A stretch of DNA of 18,051 nt from Verrucomicrobiota bacterium (GTDB taxonomy: Bacteria; Verrucomicrobiota; Kiritimatiellia; Kiritimatiellales; Tichowtungiaceae), in NCBI GenBank assembly GCA_020853375.1, contig JADYZA010000205.1:1-18051 (forward strand). The letters are read 5' to 3'. Numbering within the stretch: position 1 is the stretch's first letter; every line of letters starts with the position of its first letter. This document shows, one piece after another, positions 6,370 through 15,301 of the stretch. The position numbers were made by a program, and so were the translations under genes. The notes beneath the pieces are model-generated. The model was not told the origin of the DNA and did not search any database. It saw only the letters and a program-made list of their open reading frames with translations.

Positions 6370-7866
6370 ATGAATTTTGAACGAAAAAGCGGAATTTTAC
6401 TCCATATTATCTCTCTGCCGGGGCGCTGGGGAATGGGCGAACTCGGCCCGCAGGCGCGGAACTTCGGAACGTTTCTTTCGGAAGCCGGGCAGAAACTCTG
6501 GCAAATTCTGCCGACAGGGCCGGTCGGTTACGGATATTCGCCATACTCGTCGCTTTCCGCTTTCGCCGGAAACCATCTGCTGATCAGTTTTGACGAACTG
6601 ATTGCTGACGGTCTGCTGACGGAAAAGCATCTAAAAAACTTTCCACAGTTTGACCCGCACCGGATTGATTTTCACGCGGTGATTTCGGCACGCGAAAAAA
6701 TCCTGTTCCGCATGGCTGACCGGTTTGAGCCGGATGCCGACTTCACCGCTTTTTGCGTGCGCGAAGCCGACTGGCTTTCGGACTACGCTTTGTTCATGGC
6801 GATTCGTGAAGCGCAGAAAAACCGTCCGTGGACGGAATGGCCGGACGGATTGCGCGACCGCGATTTCCAAGCATTGGAAAAAGCGGAGACCCAGCTGGCG
6901 AAAAAAATCCGCCGCCACGAGATCTTGCAGTATCTGTTTTCCAAGCATTGGAAAAAAACGGCTGAATTTTTCCAAACCTTGGACGTTTCGATCATCGGCG
7001 ACATTCCGATTTTCGTGGCGGGCGATTCCGCCGATGTCTGGGCGAACCGCGAACTGTTTTCTCTAAACGATGACGGTTCGCCGACGGTGGTGGCGGGCGT
7101 TCCTCCGGACTATTTTTCGGCCACTGGTCAGCGCTGGGGAAATCCGCTCTATGACTGGAAAGCGCACTTCGAAACAGGTTGCAAGTGGTGGACGCGCCGG
7201 ATGCGCCGGATGCTTGAGATGACCGACATTGTCCGGATCGACCATTTTCGCGGCTTTGAAGCCTACTGGGAAATTCCGGCGGCTGAGCCGACGGCGATTC
7301 ACGGCCGCTGGGTGAAAGGGCCGGGGCTGGAATTTTTCCAGACCTTGGAAAACGGCTTGCGGCGCAGTTTTGGAAAGACGTTCCGGCTGGCGGAACATGT
7401 GATTGCTGAAAACCTCGGCGTTATCACCGACGAAGTGGAGGCCTTGCGCGAAACCTGCGGTTTCCCCGGTATGTGGGTTTTGCAGTTCCGCTTTGGTGCC
7501 GAGCCGATGGCGCGTCCGGGTTACCGTCCGGAAGGCGTTGAGAAAAACTGGGCGGTTTATACCGGAACGCATGATAACGACACGACGGAAAGCTGGTTCC
7601 AGAGTTTGGACGACGCTGAAAAGCATCGCGTCCGAATCTGCGCCGGTGACGGTTCGGTTCATCGCTGTGTGGCTGAACTGGCGCTGAGCGCCCCGGCTAA
7701 GTGGGCGGTTCTGCCGATGCAGGACGTGCTTGGACTTTCCGGCGAGGCGAGAATGAACACGCCCGGCACCACGCAGGGGAATTGGGGTTGGCGCTTTTCG
7801 GAGGATATGATAAGCCCTGACACCGTCTGCTGGCTTCGGGATGCCGTGCGGAAAAATGGGCGATAG
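6370..7866 (+). CDS. malQ: 4-alpha-glucanotransferase (amylomaltase, GH77)
   Basis: This 498-residue enzyme has the full length of bacterial GH77 amylomaltases. It transfers alpha-1,4-glucan segments between malto-oligosaccharides and releases glucose, in maltodextrin or glycogen metabolism in the cytoplasm. The N-terminal GILLHIISLPG and PVGYGYSPYSSLSAFAGN are family signatures. The likely nucleophile is Asp291 in RIDHFRG. The acid/base is Glu347 in AENLG, where AEDLG is commoner. The transition-state Asp402 lies in GTHDNDT. The Glu-to-Asp spacing of 55 matches Thermus amylomaltase. The ATG has no visible Shine-Dalgarno, unlike its neighbours. The coding sequence holds five copies (three perfect) of the TTCCA-N4-TTGGAA palindrome, without any evident insertion in the protein. 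The channel gene follows after 13 bases. Confidence 0.95.
   Translation: MNFERKSGILLHIISLPGRWGMGELGPQARNFGTFLSEAGQKLWQILPTGPVGYGYSPYSSLSAFAGNHLLISFDELIADGLLTEKHLKNFPQFDPHRIDFHAVISAREKILFRMADRFEPDADFTAFCVREADWLSDYALFMAIREAQKNRPWTEWPDGLRDRDFQALEKAETQLAKKIRRHEILQYLFSKHWKKTAEFFQTLDVSIIGDIPIFVAGDSADVWANRELFSLNDDGSPTVVAGVPPDYFSATGQRWGNPLYDWKAHFETGCKWWTRRMRRMLEMTDIVRIDHFRGFEAYWEIPAAEPTAIHGRWVKGPGLEFFQTLENGLRRSFGKTFRLAEHVIAENLGVITDEVEALRETCGFPGMWVLQFRFGAEPMARPGYRPEGVEKNWAVYTGTHDNDTTESWFQSLDDAEKHRVRICAGDGSVHRCVAELALSAPAKWAVLPMQDVLGLSGEARMNTPGTTQGNWGWRFSEDMISPDTVCWLRDAVRKNGR
6865..6879. repeat. Iterated palindrome copy 2, TTCCAAGCATTGGAA
   Basis: A perfect core inside malQ, read in frame as F-Q-A-L-E. 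The identical 15-mer recurs 74 bases downstream. It is flanked by T on the left and an A run on the right, like most copies. Confidence 0.8.
6939..6953. repeat. Iterated palindrome copy 3, TTCCAAGCATTGGAA
   Basis: The second exact copy of the 15-mer, extended to TTTTCCAAGCATTGGAAAA. It is read in a different frame from copy 2 (F-S-K-H-W-K), so the DNA word and not the peptide is what is shared. Confidence 0.8.
6970..6984. repeat. Iterated palindrome, one-mismatch copy in malQ
   Basis: TTCCAAACCTTGGAC differs from the core only at the last base. It starts 31 bases after copy 3 and is read F-Q-T-L-D. The left flank has the usual T run. Confidence 0.55.
7336..7350. repeat. Iterated palindrome copy 4, TTCCAGACCTTGGAA
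   Basis: A perfect core in malQ, read F-Q-T-L-E. Its left arm is also the right arm of an overlapping inverse palindrome, CTGGAA-TTT-TTCCAG (7327-7341), so two mutually exclusive hairpins are possible. Confidence 0.75.
7597..7611. repeat. Iterated palindrome, one-mismatch copy in malQ
   Basis: TTCCAGAGTTTGGAC differs from the core at the last base and is read F-Q-S-L-D. It lacks the A/T-rich flanks of the perfect copies, so it may be a decayed or chance copy. Confidence 0.4.
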
Positions 7867-7879
7867 GAAGGCTATTTAT

Positions 7880-8926
7880 ATGGAAACCAATAATTTTTTA
7901 GATTGTCTGCAATTTCTGTTTTTCATACTGGCCGGTTTTATTGGCGGACGGTTTGTAAAATATTTCTGCGAGCAGGCCAGCAGTAAAGTGAAGGTGGGCC
8001 AGACCAGTTTGCGCCGGGCTTCACTGCTCCTCGCTGGCCGCACTGCGACATTTCCCGTGATGCTGATCGGTGTTTGTCTGGCATTGCATTCGATTGTTAT
8101 TCCGGCTGACCTACAAGGCACTCTCGGCGATGTCACTGCGGTGTTAATCACGATCGGGGTGACGTATGTGATTTATCAAATGGCGGGGCTTGTTAACCAC
8201 TGGTTGCGGCACCTGACCTCGAAAGCGCAGACGACATTGGACGACATGATGGTTCCGATGGTTCGCAAGACGCTACGAGTGATTACTGTGATTCTCGGTC
8301 TGGTTCAGATCGCCCAGCAGTTGAGCGATAAGCCGATCACGTCGATTCTAGCCGGACTTGGCGTTGGCGGTCTGGCCATTGCGCTGGCCGCACAGGATAC
8401 GATCAAAAACTTTTTCGGCTCGCTGGTGATCTTCGGCGATCATCCCTTTCAATTGGGCGACCGGATTGTGGTGGAGGCGATTGATGGAACCGTCGAGGAA
8501 GTTGGCATGCGTTCAACGCGCATCCGCACGTTGGACGGGCATCTGGTGACCATTCCCAACGGAGACTTGGCCAATAAGAGTATCCGCAACATTTCCAGAC
8601 GGCCCTACATCAAGCGTACCGCCAATCTGATGATTGCCTGCGACACTCCAGCTGAAAAAGTGGAGCGTGCGATTCTGATCATCAAAGAGGAGTTGACTCG
8701 CGCAAAGGAAAAGATGCATCCCGATTTCCCGCCACAGGTCTATTTTAACGAAATCACCGTGACCTCTTTGAATCTTTTGGTGACCTACTGGTTTGCGCCG
8801 CCGGACTACGCGGCATTTTCTGAATTTGATCAGGCGTTCAATTTGGCCGTTCTGCGGCGATTCTGCGAGGAAGGTATAGAATTCGCCGCTCCGGCTCTGG
8901 CGGGCAGACCAAATCGTTCAAGTTAA
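7880..8926 (+). CDS. MscS-family mechanosensitive ion channel
   Basis: This 348-residue inner-membrane protein is a small-conductance mechanosensitive channel homologue, which would release solutes on hypo-osmotic shock. There are about five hydrophobic segments: near residues 8-22, 55-75, 82-105, 130-145, and a Gly/Ala-rich pore helix (LAGLGVGGLAIALAAQDTI). The MscS beta domain follows, with FQLGDRIVV and IPNGDLANKSIRNIS, and then the alpha/beta C-terminal domain. The ATG at 7880 is chosen because AGGAAGG (7866-7872) lies just before it; the frame is open further upstream but overlaps malQ. It is 13 bases from malQ and probably cotranscribed. Its TAA stop shares the TTAA at 8923-8926 with the convergent protease gene, leaving no room for a terminator. 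Confidence 0.92.
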   Translation: METNNFLDCLQFLFFILAGFIGGRFVKYFCEQASSKVKVGQTSLRRASLLLAGRTATFPVMLIGVCLALHSIVIPADLQGTLGDVTAVLITIGVTYVIYQMAGLVNHWLRHLTSKAQTTLDDMMVPMVRKTLRVITVILGLVQIAQQLSDKPITSILAGLGVGGLAIALAAQDTIKNFFGSLVIFGDHPFQLGDRIVVEAIDGTVEEVGMRSTRIRTLDGHLVTIPNGDLANKSIRNISRRPYIKRTANLMIACDTPAEKVERAILIIKEELTRAKEKMHPDFPPQVYFNEITVTSLNLLVTYWFAPPDYAAFSEFDQAFNLAVLRRFCEEGIEFAAPALAGRPNRSS

Positions 8927-11016
8927 TTTCCCGCTGATTTGGTGATTTGAACCCCAGCGTTTTTGGTCAGAAGATTCGCCAGATCAGCGGCGATATTGAA
9001 CGTTTCATCAAGGATCGGGTCTTCTTTGCCGGGTTTATTGCCGCCTTCGTCCTGAAGTTTTTCGATCTCTTTTTCGGCGACAATTTCCCCGACGCGGTCG
9101 GAAACTTTTAGAGACACATTCGGATTTTCGATCCGTTTGCGGATACGGTCGCGCTGAGCCAGAAACGTGGTGAATGCCGGGTTGCCCATTCTGCGGACTT
9201 CCGAACGGCTGCGCAGGTCGGGTATCGATGGCTTGACCGACTCCGGCCAAGGGCGGAAGTAGGCGCCGCGCACTTGCGACCAAGGCAGGGCATGCGGCAG
9301 ATATTCTTCGCCGATTTCGAGAGAGTCGTAAAGCGAGGGAAGCACAACGTCAGGCACAACGCCTTTCAGTTGCGTGGAGCCTCCAGCAATGCGGTAGAAG
9401 CTGGCGGTAGTCACTTTGATGGAACCGAGATCGTCCGTGAAGTTTGAAAGAGGATAGACAGTCTGCACAGTGCCTTTCCCGTGTGTTTTGCTGTCGCCGA
9501 CAATCAACGCTCGGCCATAGTCCTGCAAAGCCGCCGCGACAATTTCTGATGCGGATGCGCTAACCCGATTGACGAGCACAACGAGCGGCCCGTTGTAAAC
9601 GATCTCGGGGTTGCTGTCGGGAAGCACGGCCACACCGCGCTGTTCACGAACTTGCACAATAGGCCCGACCGGAATGAACAGTCCTGCGATTTCAATGGCC
9701 TCAGCCAAAGATCCGCCTCCGTTATTGCGCAGATCAAAAATTACGCCGTCCAGCCGGTTTGTCGCAAATTCAGTGAGAATACGGCGGACATCCGTCGAGG
9801 CGCGGCGGGCTTCGGCATCCCCTTTGCGGGTGGCTTCAAAATCGGCATAGAATTCGGGCAGAGTGAGCAGGCCGATGCGATAGGGTGCGCCGTTTGTGCC
9901 GGAGAAATCCCGTATTTCGCCTTTGGCGGCCTGCGCTTCCAGCTTCACTTCGGCGCGGATGAGGTCGATGGTTTTGGTGCGCGTTCCGGCGGCGTCTTCG
10001 GCCGGAATGACTGTGAGTACAACTTTGGTTCCTTTTTCGCCGCGAATAATGCGTACTGCTTTGCTCAGCGGCCAGTAGAGAATACTGACAGCTTCGGAAT
10101 TCCCCTGTGCGACGGCGATGATTTTGTCGCCGGGTTTAAGTCGTCCGTCCTGCTCAGCCGGACCTCCTGCGATGAGTTTTTCGATTTTAGCAGCTCCGTC
10201 TTCGCTTCGAAGTGTTGCTCCGATGCCGACCAGTGAGAGGCTCATGTTAATGTCGAAGTCCTCGACGCCGCGCGGAGAAAGGTAGTCGCTGTGCGGGTCA
10301 TAACTGTGGGTGAACGCGCTTAGATAGCGTTCCAGAACGGTTTCTTTGTCGAAATTATTTTCAATCAGCAGTTGATACTGTTTATAGCGTTCACGAACTG
10401 CTTCTGCGGGTGTGGGAGCAGGGCTTTTTGTTTCGGAGACCGCATTGGTGGATTCCAATTTTTTTTCATTAAGGCCTGCCTCAATGGCTGCTTCCCGGGC
10501 AACGTAGTCATTTTTAACCCGTTTGCGCCATAACTCATTCCACTCGGCTTTATCCGTTGCCCAAGGAGCGGTATCACGTTTCCAATGGTAGGTTTCAGCC
10601 TGATTGAGATCAAAGCCGCTGTCGAGCAACCGATTCACGTATGCAATACGATCAGCGACCCGTTTTTTAAAGCGTTCGAATACGGTCTGGGCAAACTCCG
10701 TGTCACCAGCGGCGACCTGATTATCCAGATTGGTAGCCTGCAGCTGGAATTCGGCGATATCCGACATCAGGAAGAAAGCGTGTTCATAGTCCAGCGTGTC
10801 AATGAACAGCATGAGTGCGTTGGTCGAAATCGAATCATCGAACTCATTCCGGTTGAGATGGGTATGCGGCAGACGGTCGGCCACCCGCGAGGCGATCCGT
10901 TGGGTCGGGAGTGTATCCTGTTGAGCCGACGACTTTGCGGCGGCTGGCGCTTCGGGCTTTCCGCATCCAGCTAAAACGGCGGTAAGCAGCAACAGATAGA
11001 TCGGGTGTTTACGCAT
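8923..11016 (-). CDS. prc: Carboxy-terminal (tail-specific) processing protease, S41A, lipoprotein
   Basis: This 697-residue protein resembles Prc/Tsp of Gram-negative bacteria, a periplasmic protease that degrades or trims proteins from their C-termini, including cell-wall hydrolases and PBPs in some species. A lipoprotein signal ends in LAGC (Cys18), so the enzyme is probably membrane-anchored. E. coli Prc instead has an ordinary cleavable signal. The N-terminal helical region with LDYEHAFFLMSDI (75-87) is Prc-like. A PDZ domain spans about 250-335, with SLVGIGATL and GRLKPGDKI. The protease core has VIFDLRNNGGG (425-435), SASASE (probable nucleophile Ser488) and THGKGTVQ (probable general base Lys514). 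ATG at 11016 is preceded by AAAAGGGA. It is divergent from pgi across 128 bases in which I see no convincing promoter on either strand. Confidence 0.94.
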   Translation of the reverse strand: MRKHPIYLLLLTAVLAGCGKPEAPAAAKSSAQQDTLPTQRIASRVADRLPHTHLNRNEFDDSISTNALMLFIDTLDYEHAFFLMSDIAEFQLQATNLDNQVAAGDTEFAQTVFERFKKRVADRIAYVNRLLDSGFDLNQAETYHWKRDTAPWATDKAEWNELWRKRVKNDYVAREAAIEAGLNEKKLESTNAVSETKSPAPTPAEAVRERYKQYQLLIENNFDKETVLERYLSAFTHSYDPHSDYLSPRGVEDFDINMSLSLVGIGATLRSEDGAAKIEKLIAGGPAEQDGRLKPGDKIIAVAQGNSEAVSILYWPLSKAVRIIRGEKGTKVVLTVIPAEDAAGTRTKTIDLIRAEVKLEAQAAKGEIRDFSGTNGAPYRIGLLTLPEFYADFEATRKGDAEARRASTDVRRILTEFATNRLDGVIFDLRNNGGGSLAEAIEIAGLFIPVGPIVQVREQRGVAVLPDSNPEIVYNGPLVVLVNRVSASASEIVAAALQDYGRALIVGDSKTHGKGTVQTVYPLSNFTDDLGSIKVTTASFYRIAGGSTQLKGVVPDVVLPSLYDSLEIGEEYLPHALPWSQVRGAYFRPWPESVKPSIPDLRSRSEVRRMGNPAFTTFLAQRDRIRKRIENPNVSLKVSDRVGEIVAEKEIEKLQDEGGNKPGKEDPILDETFNIAADLANLLTKNAGVQITKSAGN

Positions 11017-11144
11017 AGCCCGTCCCTTTTACCACAACCGCTCGACGAAACAAGCGCCGCTTCATTGAGTTTACCTCATTTTTGGTTTTATCCTGCCGCC
11101 TCCAGCCGCTACTCTGCGGTGTGATTTTTAACCGGAGGAATTTG

Positions 11145-12752
<1,608 letters not shown>

Positions 12753-12759
12753 TCATAGC

Positions 12760-12787
12760 TTGAATTCAGGGCGCGTTCTGGAATAAT
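12760..12787 (+). promoter_or_regulatory. Candidate sigma-70 promoter for clpC
   Basis: TTGAAT (12760-12765) and AATAAT (12782-12787) are separated by 16 bases and match the -35 and -10 consensus at 4 and 5 of 6 positions. They lie in the 62-base gap between pgi and clpC, followed by the Shine-Dalgarno GAGAGGAG at 12803-12810. I see no CtsR-like direct repeat or CIRCE element here, so heat-shock control of those types is not evident. There is also no terminator hairpin after pgi, so read-through may add to clpC expression. Confidence 0.45.
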
Positions 12788-12814
12788 GACGACCCAATTT
12801 TTGAGAGGAGTTCC

Positions 12815-15277
12815 ATGGAAAACTTTACCCCTAGAGCACAGCGTGTGCTACATCTGGCCCGCAAGGAAGCCGAGCAGTTCAACCATAACTATGTCGGCAC
12901 CGAGCATATTCTGCTTGGGCTTGTTGCGCTTGGAAGCGGTGTGGCGGTCAGCGCACTTCAATCGCTCGGCGTGGATTTACAATCTCTTCACCTCGAGGTC
13001 GAAAAAGCTGTCGGCACCGGTGCAGATACGAAAACGGCCGGAAATATTCCGTTTACGCCTCGAGCCAAAAAGGTGCTGGCGCTGGCCAGCAGTGAAGCGC
13101 GCTCGCTGAATCACAGCTATGTCGGCACGGAGCATATTCTGCTCGGATTGCTTCGCGAAGGCGAAGGGATCGCCGCCCGCGTGCTCGAAAATATGGGCGT
13201 TGATCTGGAAGAGGCCCGCGAGGAGATCATGACCATGCTTGATCCGGATTATGACGGCTCAATGGAAGTGAACGAAGAAGAGGCTCCGCCGTACGGTGGC
13301 GCGCAACAGAAAGCCGCCGACGGTCAGGCGATTAAAACGCCAGCGCTTAACGCCTTTGGCCGCGATCTCACTGAAATGGCGAAAAAGGGCGAGCTCGACC
13401 CAGTGATCGGTCGTAAAAATGAAATTGAGCGCGTGATTCAGATTCTCTGCCGCCGCACAAAGAATAATCCGGTACTTCTCGGTGAAGCCGGAGTCGGGAA
13501 AACTGCGATTGCCGAAGGGTTGGCTCAATCCATCGCCGATGGGACGGTTCCTCAACTGCTGGCGGATAAAAAAGTGGTGACGCTGGATCTTGCGCTGATG
13601 GTGGCGGGTACCAAATACCGCGGACAGTTCGAGGAGCGTATCAAAGCGGTTATGGATGAAATCCGTAAAACGAAAAATGTTCTGCTGTTTCTCGACGAAA
13701 TGCACACGATTGTCGGGGCCGGTTCCGCCGAAGGAACAATGGATGCCGCCAATATTATTAAGCCCGCGTTGTCGCGCGGCGAGTTGCAGTGTATCGGCGC
13801 AACCACGCTTCATGAGTACCGGAAGTCGATTGAGAAAGATGCCGCGCTTGAACGGCGTTTCCAGACCGTGATTGTCAACGAGCCGACTGTTGAAGAGACG
13901 GTGCAGATTCTCAAAGGACTGCGCCCGAAATACGAGGAGCATCATCACACCAAGATCAGCGACGCCGCTCTTGAAGCCGCGGTGAAACTTTCTTCGCGGT
14001 ATCTGCCGGCTCGGTTTCTTCCGGATAAGGCGATCGACTTGATCGACGAAGCGGGTGCGCGCAGTCACATCGCCAATATGGTCAAGCCTCCGGAATTCCA
14101 GGAAATCCGGCAACGTCTGCTTGAGTCGCAGAATAAAAAAGACACCGCCATTCGCGAACAGAAATTTGAAGAGGCCGCCGCCATGCGCGATGCCGAACGT
14201 AAGGCGAAGGAAGAGCTGGATGCCGCCATGAAGACGTGGGAATCCGCGCAGAAGGAAAATCTTTCGCTGGTTGATGAGGAAGAAATCCGCATCATCGTTT
14301 CAAAATGGACCGGTGTGCCGGTTGATAAAATGGGCGAACAGGCGCTTGCGAAACTTCTCCAAATGGAAGCGCAGATTGAGAAGAGCGTTATTGGACAGCA
14401 CGAGGCCGTTTCGGCAATCAGCCGTGCATTGCGCCGTTCACGCGCGGAACTCAAGGATCCCCGTCGTCCAATCGGCTCGTTTGCTTTTCTCGGACCGACC
14501 GGTGTTGGTAAGACGATGTTGGCCAAGGAGCTGGCGCGCTTTATGTTCGACGATCCCGATGCGTTGATTCAGATCGACATGTCTGAATACATGGAAAAAT
14601 TCTCTTCGTCGCGTCTAGTTGGCTCGCCGCCCGGTTATGTAGGGCACGAAGAAGGCGGACAGTTGACGGAGCGGGTACGCCGCCGTCCGTATTCTGTTGT
14701 GCTGTTTGACGAGGTTGAGAAGGCGCATCCGGATGTGATGCATATGCTTTTACAAATTCTGGAAGAGGGCCGTCTGACCGACAGTCTCGGACGCAGTGTC
14801 GATTTCCGGAACACGATTATCATCATGACGTCCAACGTCGGAGCCACGCATATTTCCAAAGGCGGACTGGGCTTTGCGCCGGATCGTGAAGAGAATGATT
14901 ATGAGAAGCTTAAATTGGTTATGATGGCCGCCTGCAAGGAGACGTTTAAGCCGGAGCTGGTCAATCGTCTCGACGATATCATTGTTTTCCGCCAGTTGAA
15001 CGAGAAGGATATTGAAGTGATCCTTGCTCTGGAAATCGCCCGTGTGCAGGAGCGTGTGTCGGCCCGAAAAATCACGATTGATTTATCGAAAGAGGCCAAA
15101 CAGTTCCTTATCAAAAAAGGATTCGACAAGGCCTACGGCGCGCGTCAACTGCGCCGTTCAGTCGAGCGCAACCTCGAAGACCCGTTGGCCGAAGCGATTT
15201 TGCGCGGCGAAGTCAGCAACGATAAACCGGTTGCGGTTGGCCTTGCCGAAGATAAGCTGACGTTTATTCAGAGCTAA
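12815..15277 (+). CDS. clpC: ATP-dependent Clp protease ATP-binding subunit ClpC
   Basis: This 820-residue Hsp100 unfoldase would feed substrates to ClpP in the cytoplasm. Two Clp N-terminal repeats span residues 3-145, each with an S/N-Y-VGTEHILLGL motif. AAA module 1 has Walker A GEAGVGKT (223-230) and Walker B LLFLDE (290-295). A UVR-like segment with QKFEEAAAMRDAERKAK lies at about 449-465, which separates ClpC from ClpA and ClpB. Module 2 has Walker A GPTGVGKT (560-567) and Walker B VVLFDE (628-633). An LGF tripeptide at 685-687 lies in the loop that docks on ClpP. The ATG at 12815 follows GAGAGGAG. No ctsR, mcsA or mcsB genes adjoin it, unlike in Firmicutes. Its stop is 24 bases from the end of the convergent kinase gene. 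Confidence 0.95.
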   Translation: MENFTPRAQRVLHLARKEAEQFNHNYVGTEHILLGLVALGSGVAVSALQSLGVDLQSLHLEVEKAVGTGADTKTAGNIPFTPRAKKVLALASSEARSLNHSYVGTEHILLGLLREGEGIAARVLENMGVDLEEAREEIMTMLDPDYDGSMEVNEEEAPPYGGAQQKAADGQAIKTPALNAFGRDLTEMAKKGELDPVIGRKNEIERVIQILCRRTKNNPVLLGEAGVGKTAIAEGLAQSIADGTVPQLLADKKVVTLDLALMVAGTKYRGQFEERIKAVMDEIRKTKNVLLFLDEMHTIVGAGSAEGTMDAANIIKPALSRGELQCIGATTLHEYRKSIEKDAALERRFQTVIVNEPTVEETVQILKGLRPKYEEHHHTKISDAALEAAVKLSSRYLPARFLPDKAIDLIDEAGARSHIANMVKPPEFQEIRQRLLESQNKKDTAIREQKFEEAAAMRDAERKAKEELDAAMKTWESAQKENLSLVDEEEIRIIVSKWTGVPVDKMGEQALAKLLQMEAQIEKSVIGQHEAVSAISRALRRSRAELKDPRRPIGSFAFLGPTGVGKTMLAKELARFMFDDPDALIQIDMSEYMEKFSSSRLVGSPPGYVGHEEGGQLTERVRRRPYSVVLFDEVEKAHPDVMHMLLQILEEGRLTDSLGRSVDFRNTIIIMTSNVGATHISKGGLGFAPDREENDYEKLKLVMMAACKETFKPELVNRLDDIIVFRQLNEKDIEVILALEIARVQERVSARKITIDLSKEAKQFLIKKGFDKAYGARQLRRSVERNLEDPLAEAILRGEVSNDKPVAVGLAEDKLTFIQS

Positions 15278-15280
15278 GCG

Positions 15281-15295
15281 TTCCAACGTTTGGAA
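15281..15295. repeat. Iterated palindrome copy 6, TTCCAACGTTTGGAA, intergenic
   Basis: The only non-coding copy. It occupies most of the 24-base gap between the clpC stop (15277) and the end of the kinase gene (15302). It can form a 6-bp stem (TTCCAA/TTGGAA) with a 3-base loop. It lacks a G/C-rich stem and U tract, so it is at best a weak terminator, although nothing else there could end either transcript. Confidence 0.75.
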
Positions 15296-15301
15296 ATCGA
15301 C

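Noticed and set aside
11017..11144. TTGAGT (11065-11070) followed by TTATCC-like sequence as a pgi promoter
   Set aside because: The -10 match is too poor to support. I see no other clear promoter in this divergent gap.
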